A stretch of 64,000 nt of DNA from Sphingobacterium composti (GTDB lineage: Bacteria; Bacteroidota; Bacteroidia; Sphingobacteriales; Sphingobacteriaceae): contig NZ_WUQZ01000002.1 of the NCBI RefSeq assembly GCF_009829075.1, positions 1-64,000 on the forward strand. Direction: 5' to 3'. A program made the position numbers and the translations under genes. Shown here one piece after another: positions 1-8,761 of this stretch. Position 1 is the first letter of the stretch. Each line of letters begins with the position of its first letter. The notes below the pieces were generated by a model. It was not told the origin of the DNA and did no database searches. It was given only the letters and a program-made list of their open reading frames with translations.

Positions 1-87
1 GTGAAAATTGACCTATGGAAATGGGCTAATGATCCATTCTTTTCAGGGAAACCTCCTGATAAAAGTGGACAGTTTAAACTATTCTAA
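1..87 (+). CDS. C-terminal end of a truncated gene, unknown product
   Basis: Frame 1 is open from the first base of the window to a TAA at 85-87, giving 28 residues rich in Trp, Phe, Lys and Pro and ending GQFKLF. Its true start lies outside the window. The piece is too short to assign a family, and it could be an open stretch by chance. It points away from the efflux genes that follow on the other strand. Confidence 0.35.
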   Translation: MKIDLWKWANDPFFSGKPPDKSGQFKLF

Positions 88-360
88 AAGTTTGAGAGGG
101 TATAATTTGAGTTTAAAACAGAAAACTCACCTATTTAATAGAAGAAGCCAGCTTTTTTATGCACTCAATTTTATTTAGGACAGTTGTGAATATAGATTTA
201 TCGCTATTAATCTAGATGCTTATATATATGTAGCCAACAGAAATAATATTTTAAAGCATTTGAAGAAGTACTCGAAATTACTTAAGCCAAGAAAATTTTA
301 AAAACCTCCATAATATTGTGTATAAGAAATATATTTTTATACCCCACCCCTTTAATGAAA
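88..360. other. AT-rich intergenic stretch, no gene seen
   Basis: About 270 bases between the truncated gene and the terminator of the efflux operon. All frames are broken by stops within short distances. A few short coding-like runs appear around 255-300 but are interrupted, so this may be decayed coding sequence. No RNA gene or repeat was recognised. Confidence 0.4.
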
Positions 361-390
361 ATACGTCCTTCGAATAACTGAAGGACGTAT
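361..390 (-). terminator. Terminator of the RND efflux operon
   Basis: A perfect 11-bp inverted repeat, ATACGTCCTTC at 361-371 and its complement at 380-390 with an 8-base loop, lies 20 bp beyond the stop codon of the efflux gene. On the minus strand it is followed by a short T-rich stretch. Confidence 0.7.
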
Positions 391-410
391 AACATAATGA
401 AAAGTAACTT

Positions 411-3400
411 TTAATTCCAACCACCACCCAGCGCTTTATACAATACGATTTGATTTAATAAATCTTCACGCTGAATATCCACTTTTGTAATTTGTGCTTG
501 GACAACTCCTTTTTGTGCGGAGATAATATCCAAATAGCTTACGCGTCCAGCGATGAACAATTCTTCTGCCGCTTCTGTAGATGCTACTAAAGCGTTAACT
601 TGATCATCTACCAATTGTTCTCGATTGGCGAGAAGCTTTTGTGTCTGCACCGCAAGTGACACTTCATTTACAGCATTCAATACTTTTTTCTCATACTCCA
701 AAAAAGCAATCCCGTACTGTGCTTTCATCACTTCATATTGTGATTTCAATTCACGTTGACGCAAAATCGGCATAGTAACACCACCAAAAAGACCATAAGC
801 TACGGATTTATCTAAGTTGAATAATTTATCAAAACTGAACGATTGTAATCCCAAATAAGGACTAATCGCCACGGAAGGCAAGAATGATAATCTCGCTACA
901 TCCAGCTCGCGGTATTCACGTTTCAAATCAAATGCAGCTTGACGAATGTCCAAACGATTGGAAATGAGTTGATCGAAAGACCCCAACATCATCTCTGTAA
1001 ACAAACTATTTTCTAACACAGCATCTTCCGACCTTTTGATGGGTTGATACACCCTACCCAACAATTGATTGATTTGGTGCTCATTCTTAATAATCTCTTG
1101 CAATGCTAAAGCTCTATTTGCGCGAGAATCTGCTAAAATTGATTTGAACTGTTGTACAGCCAATTCATCCGAGCGCCCAGCTTCCTTTTGTGCCTCGATG
1201 ATTTCCAAAGCACGCTCGTGCAAGACAATATTACGGTCGTAAACTTTCACCTTTCTATCCCAAGCAATCAATTCAAAATAAGCGGATGAAATACTGGTTA
1301 TAAGTTCAGTTTCAACGAGACGTGTAGCTTCATTTTCCGCCAAATAACCCAAATAAGCAGCTTCACGACGTTGACGAAGCTTACCCCAAATATCAATTTC
1401 CCATGAAGACCTCACACCAACGAAATAATCTGGAATAAAAGGCTCTGGCAATTTTTCATCAGCCGTCAGGTTTTCAGAAAAGTTAGAATCATAGTTACCT
1501 ATACCGGACTCCGTATAATGCCCGTACTTGCGAATTCCACCTTCGACCGCCGCATCCAATGTCGGCAATAATGCCGATTTGCGTTGTCTGAAATTCGCTT
1601 GTGCGATTTCTATGCGGTGAATAGCTTGTCTTAAATCTTGATTATTTTCTAATCCTGTGTTGATTAAATCAACTAAGTGTTGATCTTTAAAAAAGGAATT
1701 CCATTTTATGTCAGCTAAACTAATAGAATCAATCAACATTTGAGTTGCATCAGTTTGAAGCTCTGCTTTCAGCTCTTGTTCATTCATTTTCTTCGGAACA
1801 GAACAAGCTGAAAATAATAAGCTGAATATCGCAATCACTGCAGCAGATTTAGTTATTTTAGCTTTCTTTCTTTTAGAAAATAAAACTACCAAACCCGGAA
1901 TTACGATCACACCGATAATGGTACCGATCACCATTCCTCCTACTGAAGCCGTACCGATTGTTCGGTTTCCTAAAGCTCCAGCACCTGTAGCCAACATCAA
2001 TGGAATCAAACCCGCAGCGAAAGCAAATGAAGTCATCAAAATTGGACGCAAACGCGCTACCGCACCTTCTATTGAAGCGGTCAATACATCCAATCCTTGC
2101 TTACGTTTTAGATTCGCATATTCCACAATCAAAATCGCATTCTTACCCAACAATCCAATTAGCATGACTAATGCCACCTGTGCATAGATGTTGTTTTCTA
2201 ACCCCAAAACTTTCAAGAACAAGAACGCACCAAACAAACCTGCCGGAAGACACAAAATAACCGGCATCGGCAATAAGAAACTTTCGTATTGTGCAGCTAA
2301 TAATAAATACACGAAAACAAGACATAATAAGAAAATATACGCAGCTTGATTACCCGAAATTTTCTGCTCGCGCGTCATACCCGACCATTCAATCTCAAAA
2401 CCTTGCGGTAAAGATTCAGCAATTCTTTCAACGGCTTCAATCGCTTGACCCGAACTAAATCCTGCAGCTGCTTGTCCCGTAATCATCGCAGAGTTGAACA
2501 TGTTGTACCGTGTGATTTGCTCTGGACCATACACGCGTTTCATCGTTAAGAATGAAGAGTAAGGAACCATTTCGCCATCAGCAGTTTTGACATATAGCGC
2601 TAGCACATCTTCTGGTTTTTGACGTGTAAATGCATCAGACTGCACCATTACTTTGTACATCTGTCCATAACGGATAAAGTTGGTTGCATACTGACTTCCC
2701 AATAAAGTTTGCAATGTATTCATTGCATTCTCTACCGAAATTCCCTTTTTGGCAGCCAAATCATAATCAATTTCCAACATATATTGCGGGAAACCCACGT
2801 CAAAAGTCGTACTTGCAGATTCGATAACTTCATCTTCTTCTAATGCTTTAATGAAATCATTCACCACAACAGCGGTTTGATTTAAATCTTCATTTCCGCT
2901 TCGATCCAAAAGACGCATTTCAAAACCTGAAGAGTTACCAAATCCCGGAACTGTTGGCGGAGGGAAAAATTCTATTGTAGCGTCCGCAATATGTGCTGTT
3001 TTTTCTCGCAATATCGCCATAACATCATCGACAGTTTCCTTACGATCATCCCAAGCTTTTAAGTTAATCATCCCCATACCATAGGATGCACCAGATACTT
3101 CCGTTACGATACTATATCCAGCTAACGTAGATACAGTTTCTACTACATCCATCTCACGTGCAATTCGGTCTACTTCATCCAATACAGCTTCTGTACGATC
3201 CACAGTAGCGCCTGGAGGAGTTGTCACCGCAACGTAAACCATACCTTGGTCTTCTGTTGGGATAAATCCAGAAGGAACAATAGACATCGTACCATAAGTC
3301 AACACAAACATTCCAACCAATGTGGCCAATGTAATTGTGCGACGTCCTGCGATTTTATTTAATAAACCTTTATATCCTCCAGCAATTTTCTCATAATAGT

Positions 3401-4961
3401 GATTAAATCCTTTAAAGAATCGAGCCATTAAACCATTGCTTTCTTTCGCGTCATGTGGTGATTTTAAAATCAAGGCACACAATGCTGGTGTCAATGTCAA
3501 TGCATTAATACCTGAAATAACAATAGATGCAGCCAAAGTCAAGGAGAACTGACGATAGAAAACACCAACAGGTCCTGACAGGAATGCTACAGGAACAAAT
3601 ACCGCTGACATAACTAACGTAATCGCAATTACCGCTGTTCCCACTTCTTTCATTGCCGCTAATGTTGCTTCCATGGGTTGCATATGCTCTTCTTCCATTT
3701 TGGCATAAACCGCCTCTACCACGACAATCCCATTATCGACCACAATACCAATAGCCAATACCAGTGCAAATAATGTCAATAAGTTAATAGAGAAACCCAT
3801 CATTTGCATGAAAAATAGCGCACCAATCAAACACACAGGAACTGCTAGAATTGGAATAACAGTAGCGCGGAAGTTTTGAAGAAACACAAATACCACAATG
3901 AATACCAAGATAAATGCTTCAATCAAAGTCCAAATAACTTTTGAAATAGATGCATCCAAGAAACGTGAAACATCATAGCCCATTGTATAGGTCATTCCAG
4001 GAGGAAAAGTTGAACCTTTCAATTCTTCCATACGATCTTTCACGCGTTGGATTACCTCCTGCGCATTTGATCCCGGCAATTGTTTCAACATGATAGATGC
4101 AGAAGGTTGCCCATCCGTTTTGGAAACCATCTCATAGTCCAAAGAACCAAACTCTACATCGGCAATATCTTTCACACGAATAATAGAACCATCCGCATTC
4201 GCACGAATTGGAATATTTTCATACTCTGCTACTTCTGTAAATTTACCTGGGTAACGCAACACATATTGCTGCATGTTACGCGCTTTATCTGACGAAATAC
4301 CCGTTTGTCCTGGTGCAGCTTCAATATTCTGACGACGCAATGCTTCTACCAATTCTTCTGTAGAAATCGAGTATGACGACAAACGATCTGGTTTTACCCA
4401 AATACGCATCGCGTAATCTTTTGCACCCATAATCTGTGCAAAACCAACACCTTCAATACGTTTTAACTCTTTGAGGATATTAATATCCGTGAAATTATAG
4501 ATGAATCGTTCATCAGCTGTCACATCATCCGTGAAGAGATTGAGGTACATCAACATGGAATTCACCTCTTTCTCGGTAGTCACCCCTGCTTTGATAACCT
4601 CTTCTGGAAGTTCATCCAAAACAGTTGTAACCCTATTTTGTACGTTTACCGCAGCAATATCCGGATCGACACCTACTTTAAAGAATACTTGTATTAATGT
4701 TGTTCCATTATTCGTCGACACCGTATTCATGGAGGTCATACCAGCCACACCATTGATCGCTCTTTCCAACGGAATAGCCACTGCATTGGTGCTCACCTCA
4801 GCATTAGCACCCGTGTAATTTGCTGTCACGACCACAGATGGTGGAACAATATCTGGGAATTGTGTAATAGGCAAAGTAAATAAGGCCAACAATCCCAATA
4901 ATGTAATAAATATGGAGATAACCAAAGAAAGTATTGGTCTCCTAATATAAGTTTCGAACAT
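411..4961 (-). CDS. RND efflux permease fused to a TolC/NodT-type outer-membrane channel
   Basis: A 1516-residue protein with two complete parts. Residues 1 to about 1040 are an AcrB-like (HAE1) proton-driven drug efflux permease, starting MFETYIRRPILSLV and containing the twelve-helix core with two large periplasmic loops. Residues from about 1060 to 1516 are an outer-membrane factor of the TolC/NodT type. At the junction a Lys/Arg-rich tail runs into a hydrophobic stretch and then LLFSAC, a lipobox with Cys1053, so a lipoprotein signal sits inside the chain. The usual Asp-Asp proton relay pair of AcrB (D407/D408) reads D409-N410 here; the relay Lys in the GKNAILIVE motif is present. The gene follows the adaptor gene with no gap. 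No internal ATG separates the halves. A sequencing frameshift that removed a stop codon cannot be excluded. Confidence 0.9.
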   Translation of the reverse strand: MFETYIRRPILSLVISIFITLLGLLALFTLPITQFPDIVPPSVVVTANYTGANAEVSTNAVAIPLERAINGVAGMTSMNTVSTNNGTTLIQVFFKVGVDPDIAAVNVQNRVTTVLDELPEEVIKAGVTTEKEVNSMLMYLNLFTDDVTADERFIYNFTDINILKELKRIEGVGFAQIMGAKDYAMRIWVKPDRLSSYSISTEELVEALRRQNIEAAPGQTGISSDKARNMQQYVLRYPGKFTEVAEYENIPIRANADGSIIRVKDIADVEFGSLDYEMVSKTDGQPSASIMLKQLPGSNAQEVIQRVKDRMEELKGSTFPPGMTYTMGYDVSRFLDASISKVIWTLIEAFILVFIVVFVFLQNFRATVIPILAVPVCLIGALFFMQMMGFSINLLTLFALVLAIGIVVDNGIVVVEAVYAKMEEEHMQPMEATLAAMKEVGTAVIAITLVMSAVFVPVAFLSGPVGVFYRQFSLTLAASIVISGINALTLTPALCALILKSPHDAKESNGLMARFFKGFNHYYEKIAGGYKGLLNKIAGRRTITLATLVGMFVLTYGTMSIVPSGFIPTEDQGMVYVAVTTPPGATVDRTEAVLDEVDRIAREMDVVETVSTLAGYSIVTEVSGASYGMGMINLKAWDDRKETVDDVMAILREKTAHIADATIEFFPPPTVPGFGNSSGFEMRLLDRSGNEDLNQTAVVVNDFIKALEEDEVIESASTTFDVGFPQYMLEIDYDLAAKKGISVENAMNTLQTLLGSQYATNFIRYGQMYKVMVQSDAFTRQKPEDVLALYVKTADGEMVPYSSFLTMKRVYGPEQITRYNMFNSAMITGQAAAGFSSGQAIEAVERIAESLPQGFEIEWSGMTREQKISGNQAAYIFLLCLVFVYLLLAAQYESFLLPMPVILCLPAGLFGAFLFLKVLGLENNIYAQVALVMLIGLLGKNAILIVEYANLKRKQGLDVLTASIEGAVARLRPILMTSFAFAAGLIPLMLATGAGALGNRTIGTASVGGMVIGTIIGVIVIPGLVVLFSKRKKAKITKSAAVIAIFSLLFSACSVPKKMNEQELKAELQTDATQMLIDSISLADIKWNSFFKDQHLVDLINTGLENNQDLRQAIHRIEIAQANFRQRKSALLPTLDAAVEGGIRKYGHYTESGIGNYDSNFSENLTADEKLPEPFIPDYFVGVRSSWEIDIWGKLRQRREAAYLGYLAENEATRLVETELITSISSAYFELIAWDRKVKVYDRNIVLHERALEIIEAQKEAGRSDELAVQQFKSILADSRANRALALQEIIKNEHQINQLLGRVYQPIKRSEDAVLENSLFTEMMLGSFDQLISNRLDIRQAAFDLKREYRELDVARLSFLPSVAISPYLGLQSFSFDKLFNLDKSVAYGLFGGVTMPILRQRELKSQYEVMKAQYGIAFLEYEKKVLNAVNEVSLAVQTQKLLANREQLVDDQVNALVASTEAAEELFIAGRVSYLDIISAQKGVVQAQITKVDIQREDLLNQIVLYKALGGGWN

Positions 4962-6086
4962 CTATTTCATCCCTCCTTGCGAATTGTTAACTTCTTTTGG
5001 TTGAATAGACATGCCATCACGCAAAGCATGTACACCTTCAAATACAACTTTACTATTAGGTTCTAATCCGTTCTCAACGATGTAATAGTGACCAACACGT
5101 TGACCATTCTGGAATGGAGTCATTTTTATTTTATTATCCGCACCTAAAACATACACATATGCTTTGTCTTGAATTTCCAAGACAGATTTTTGATGTACAA
5201 AAGTCAGGTCTCCCGTACTTGTAGGCACAGCAATTCTTCCAGAAGCACCATGTTTCAATAATCCTGCTGGATTATCAAAACGTGCTCGCAAAGAAATAGA
5301 ACCTGTGCTCGCTTCAAATTCACTCTCCACCAATTCGGCAATTCCTGGATAAGGATATATTTCGCCATTCGCTAGAATCAATTTTACTTCTTGTTTGAAT
5401 GCATTTTTCTTGAAGCTAGAATCCGTTGCTAAAGCCAAATATTCCGACTCCGAAATATTGTAGTACACATTAACTCTGTCCAAATCAGAAATCGTCGTAA
5501 TCAGGGCTCCCTCTGTCAATAAAGAACCTTCTTTCAATTGAATACGGTCAATGCGACCATCAAAAGGTGCACGGATGAGGGTATGACTTAATTTTGTACG
5601 CGCTTGATTGAGAATTGCTTCCCCCTCTTCTACTTTTGATAAAGCTGCACGTAGCTGCACCTCCAACAAATCAGCTTCTGTAAGGCTTACAATTTTCTTA
5701 TCAACAAGCTTTTTTGTTCTTTCAATTTCCAGTTCTACTTTCTTCACTTCAGCTTTAGCATTATTCAATGCTGCCTGCGCTTGTGCTAAATCGGCTTTAT
5801 ATTCTTCATCGTTCAAAGAAAAAAGCACTTGCCCCTTACGAACATGAGCACCCTCATCGACGTATATTTTATTTAAAAAACCTGTTAATCTTGAACGCAA
5901 TTCTACATTACGTTGCGATTGAATATCGGCAATATATTCTTTGTAAATAACAGTATCCATTTGCACTAAGTTTGCAACTGGAACTTCTTTAGCGACCTCT
6001 TTTGTGTCTTTTTCTTTTGCATTCGTGCACGCTGTAATAGCGAGTGCACAGCCCAAAATAGGGTACCAATGACGTTTGATTTTCAT
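4962..6086 (-). CDS. RND efflux periplasmic adaptor lipoprotein (AcrA/MexA type)
   Basis: The membrane-fusion protein that links the inner-membrane RND pump to the outer-membrane channel. I place the start at 6086 (MKIKRHWYPILG), because this gives a proper lipoprotein signal ending ITAC, whereas a start at 6131 adds 15 unrelated residues. The remaining roughly 374 residues show the family order: a lipoyl-like half motif with EGAHVRKGQVLFSL, a coiled-coil hairpin with many Lys, Glu and Ala residues, the second lipoyl half, and a beta-barrel domain followed by a membrane-proximal domain. The stop abuts the start of the permease-channel fusion, so the two are surely cotranscribed. The substrate cannot be deduced. 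Confidence 0.92.
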   Translation of the reverse strand: MKIKRHWYPILGCALAITACTNAKEKDTKEVAKEVPVANLVQMDTVIYKEYIADIQSQRNVELRSRLTGFLNKIYVDEGAHVRKGQVLFSLNDEEYKADLAQAQAALNNAKAEVKKVELEIERTKKLVDKKIVSLTEADLLEVQLRAALSKVEEGEAILNQARTKLSHTLIRAPFDGRIDRIQLKEGSLLTEGALITTISDLDRVNVYYNISESEYLALATDSSFKKNAFKQEVKLILANGEIYPYPGIAELVESEFEASTGSISLRARFDNPAGLLKHGASGRIAVPTSTGDLTFVHQKSVLEIQDKAYVYVLGADNKIKMTPFQNGQRVGHYYIVENGLEPNSKVVFEGVHALRDGMSIQPKEVNNSQGGMK

Positions 6087-6184
6087 AGTTAATAAAATGA
6101 TTTTCAATAAAAAATATATAGGAAAACCCAAACCATTTGATATAAATGGCTCGGTTTAGATGTATTTAAATAAGAATAGTGTAG

Positions 6185-6550
6185 TTAGAAAGGACGATAC
6201 CGATATAGAAAGGTATAATATCCGGGAAGAATTAACCTCTTTAAATAATAAATGGTATGTTTTATCTGATCATTTGAAGCAAAAATGCGACGTAATATCC
6301 AAGAGAAATATAAAACTATTGGAAGAAGCCCTAATGATAAAGCAAAAATCCGATAATCGTCATACATGATGTCGGGAACTTTCTCCGCTTCTTCATTGTG
6401 GTGAAGATTTAGTACATCTTCAAGCACGACTTCAATAAAAGTTTCGCCTACTGCAATTGTCTCCGAATTCTGCGCATAACAATATTTAACCTCAAAACAT
6501 AAAATGTTGAGGTAGCTCAATAAAGCTATTACATGTAGGAGACGCATCAT
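6185..6550 (-). CDS. Small exported membrane protein, unknown function
   Basis: About 121 residues. An N-terminal hydrophobic signal (MMRLLHVIALLSYLN) ends near YCYAQ, followed by an acidic stretch (VVLEDVLNLHHNEEAEKVP) and then one transmembrane segment around FALSLGLLPIVLYFSWIL with a basic tail. I chose the ATG at 6550, although the next codon, at 6547, is also ATG. A clean TATCTTTG promoter element ends only 6 bases before the ATG, which supports a real gene. The last 30 residues look less protein-like and may follow a frameshift. It precedes the efflux adaptor gene on the same strand by 98 bp. An opposing ORF at 6160-6369 has no supporting signal. Confidence 0.5.
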   Translation of the reverse strand: MMRLLHVIALLSYLNILCFEVKYCYAQNSETIAVGETFIEVVLEDVLNLHHNEEAEKVPDIMYDDYRIFALSLGLLPIVLYFSWILRRIFASNDQIKHTIYYLKRLILPGYYTFLYRYRPF

Positions 6551-6556
6551 CAGCGG

Positions 6557-6564
6557 CAAAGATA
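6557..6564 (-). promoter_or_regulatory. Promoter -7 element TATCTTTG of the small membrane protein
   Basis: TATCTTTG matches the Bacteroidota sigma-factor consensus TAnnTTTG. If transcription starts 7 bases after the element, as the rnpB promoter in this window suggests, the transcript begins at or next to the A of the ATG at 6550. Confidence 0.5.
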
Positions 6565-6709
6565 AGAACTACTGTATTTTATACGCCGTTCGTATGTAAA
6601 AATGCTGTTATTAACAAAATCATAATATCAAAAAGTGACGCAATCCGAAAAACTTTAATTCAAACTTTGATTTAGAAGCTTAAAAGTTTTTAAAGAATAT
6701 AAAATTTCA

Positions 6710-6717
6710 TACTTTTG
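6710..6717 (+). promoter_or_regulatory. Promoter -7 element TACTTTTG of the ankyrin-to-ApbE operon
   Basis: TACTTTTG fits TAnnTTTG and lies 54 bp upstream of the ankyrin gene start, leaving a leader of roughly 48 bases. A T-rich stretch sits about 20 bp upstream in place of a strict TTTG. Confidence 0.5.
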
Positions 6718-6771
6718 TTATTTAGAATTAATTTAAATAAAATTAACACTATAAAACGTTAATATCAAAAT

Positions 6772-8250
6772 ATGAAGAAGTCACTTTTATCCATTTTACT
6801 ATTAGCATCAGCACTGTTTGCTAAAGCACAGGACAACACCTTATTGACTGCAGATTTTTGGCGTGCAAAACCAACTTTAGAAACTTTGAAAGCCGAAATC
6901 GCTAAAGGTCACAATCCTGCTGAACAAAATGCGGGTTTTCATGACCCTGTATCTATGGCTATCAATAACCGCATATCCAATGATGTAATTAAATACATGA
7001 TTGAGCAAGAAGGAAATGGAGTACATAAAAAAACACACCATTCGAGAACATATTTACAATGGGCTGCTGCAGCAGGTAATTTGGAATTAGTAGATTATCT
7101 TATAGCTAATGGTGCGGATGTACATTACAAAGACAGCCACGGTGATGCTGTCATTGCGTATGCTGCGGCTTCTGGCAATCAAAATACAGCAGTATATGAT
7201 GTGCTTTTCAAAGCTGGAGTAGATCCAAAAACGACGTATGAGCACGGTGCTAACCTAATAATGTTTGGTATTGCGAATGACCAAGATTTAAAAATTACAG
7301 ATTACTTTATTTCAAAAGGACTTTCTCTTGACCATAAAGATGCACATGGTCGTTCGGTAGCAGATTATGCAGCTAAGTTGGGTAATTTAGAAATTGTCGA
7401 AAAGTTAGTAGCTAAAGGTGTAAAACCAACGGATCAAGCGTTATTTTTTGCGACTCAAGGTTCTCGCCAAAAAACAAATGGTTTGGATGTATTTCAAACA
7501 TTAGTAGAAAAATACAATTTAAATCCTAAAGCTATAAACCATGAAGGCGCTACAATATTGCATGCGTTAGCGCGCAGAGCAGACGCCGCAACGATCAACT
7601 ATTTTTTAGCAAAAGGTGTTGATGTCGCAAAAGCAGATAACGATGGTAATACGGCATTAATGGTTGCAGCTGCAGGTAGAGATGCGCAATTGGTTCAAAA
7701 CTTATTAGCAAAAGCAAAAAATGTGAATGCAGTAAACGAAGACGGCGAATCGGCATTAACGAAAGCGATAGCATCAAGTTCGGCAGAAATCGTTTCTATA
7801 TTATTGCAAAACGGCGCTGATGTGAAAGTTTTGGATAAGGACAACAATAACTTAGCTGTTTATTGGTTCAATTCTTTCCGTCCTACGCCAAATAACGCTG
7901 CAGATGATTTCACTGAAAAATTGAACCTATTGACGAAAGCAGGAATTGATGTAAAAACACCTCAACAAAATGGTAGCACATTACTTCATCTTGCAGTAGA
8001 CAAAGGTAACGTTGCATTGATTCAGAAAGCTATTGAATTGGGTGTAGATATTAATGCACAAGATGAGGAAGGAAACACAGCTTTACACAAAGCGGCTTTG
8101 ACAGCGAAAGACGATAAAGTTTTAAAAACTTTGGTAGATGCAGGTGCTAAGAAAGATTTGAAAACAGAATTTGAAGAGACTGCTTACGAATTGGCTAGTC
8201 AAAATGATTTCCTGAAAAACAACAATGTTAACTTTGATTTTTTGAAATAA
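6772..8250 (+). CDS. Exported ankyrin-repeat protein
   Basis: A 492-residue protein with a signal peptide (MKKSLLSILLLASALFAKAQ), so it probably works in the periplasm or on the outer membrane rather than in the cytoplasm. After about 70 residues it is built of ankyrin repeats, recognisable as repeated forms of G-x-T-x-L-H-x-A and L-L-x-x-G-A-D-V, for example around residues 90-130, 265-300, 325-350 and 400-455. Ankyrin repeats bind proteins and have no catalytic role. It is the first gene of a run with DUF2271, PepSY-reductase and ApbE genes (4 bp to the next gene), so it may be a scaffold or chaperone for the redox proteins. Confidence 0.9.
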   Translation: MKKSLLSILLLASALFAKAQDNTLLTADFWRAKPTLETLKAEIAKGHNPAEQNAGFHDPVSMAINNRISNDVIKYMIEQEGNGVHKKTHHSRTYLQWAAAAGNLELVDYLIANGADVHYKDSHGDAVIAYAAASGNQNTAVYDVLFKAGVDPKTTYEHGANLIMFGIANDQDLKITDYFISKGLSLDHKDAHGRSVADYAAKLGNLEIVEKLVAKGVKPTDQALFFATQGSRQKTNGLDVFQTLVEKYNLNPKAINHEGATILHALARRADAATINYFLAKGVDVAKADNDGNTALMVAAAGRDAQLVQNLLAKAKNVNAVNEDGESALTKAIASSSAEIVSILLQNGADVKVLDKDNNNLAVYWFNSFRPTPNNAADDFTEKLNLLTKAGIDVKTPQQNGSTLLHLAVDKGNVALIQKAIELGVDINAQDEEGNTALHKAALTAKDDKVLKTLVDAGAKKDLKTEFEETAYELASQNDFLKNNNVNFDFLK

Positions 8251-8254
8251 GATA

Positions 8255-8743
8255 ATGAAGCATTCTTTTAAATATATTTTAGCCGCATTATTTGCCGTAT
8301 TCTTTAGTTCAAGCGCATTCGCCCAAACAACCAAATACAAATGCATGATTCAAATGCAAAATTATTCGGGTAAAGAGGCTTATGTTATCATCTCATTGAT
8401 TAATCCAAAAGGAGAATACGAGAAAACCTTGGGTGTATTGGGTCCAGACCAAGAATGGTACAATACCTTGCCAGAATGGGATAAATTCCGTGTGAAGAAA
8501 AAAGAAAAATTAAACGCTATCACTGGTGCTTCTATTGCAGGTGGTGCACGTGCTACACGCGTTATCGAATTTGATACCGCAAAATTAGGAAAAGGTTACA
8601 AGCTTCATTTTGAATCTTCCGTAGAAATTCAAAAATACTACGTCAAAGATGTAGAAGTACCTTTAACACCTGAAGCTTTGGACAATAAAGCTGGAGCCAA
8701 AGGAACAGGATATATCCGTCTCGTGCGATTTATAAAAGTCTAA
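8255..8743 (+). CDS. DUF2271 protein with an ApbE-type flavinylation motif
   Basis: A 162-residue exported protein with a signal peptide ending SSAFAQ. The mature part resembles DUF2271, a small periplasmic family often found beside PepSY and ApbE genes. Residues 87-93 read NAITGAS, close to the D-x-x-(S/T)-G-A-(T/S) sequence on which ApbE attaches FMN covalently in NqrC and RnfG. Ser93 (codon 8531-8533) would be the FMN-bearing residue. The conserved Asp of the motif is Asn here. The gene sits directly upstream of the PepSY-reductase and two genes before ApbE. I infer that it is the periplasmic flavoprotein that receives the electrons. Confidence 0.82.
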   Translation: MKHSFKYILAALFAVFFSSSAFAQTTKYKCMIQMQNYSGKEAYVIISLINPKGEYEKTLGVLGPDQEWYNTLPEWDKFRVKKKEKLNAITGASIAGGARATRVIEFDTAKLGKGYKLHFESSVEIQKYYVKDVEVPLTPEALDNKAGAKGTGYIRLVRFIKV

Positions 8744-8761
8744 TAGTTATAAATATATAGA

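Noticed and set aside
88..360. A decayed gene or a small RNA in the first intergenic stretch
   Set aside because: Short coding-like fragments are interrupted by several stops and no structure was recognised; there is not enough to name a feature.
6160..6369. Plus-strand 69-residue open frame opposite the small membrane protein
   Set aside because: It has no promoter element, signal or recognised motif and mirrors a minus-strand frame with a signal peptide and a matching promoter.
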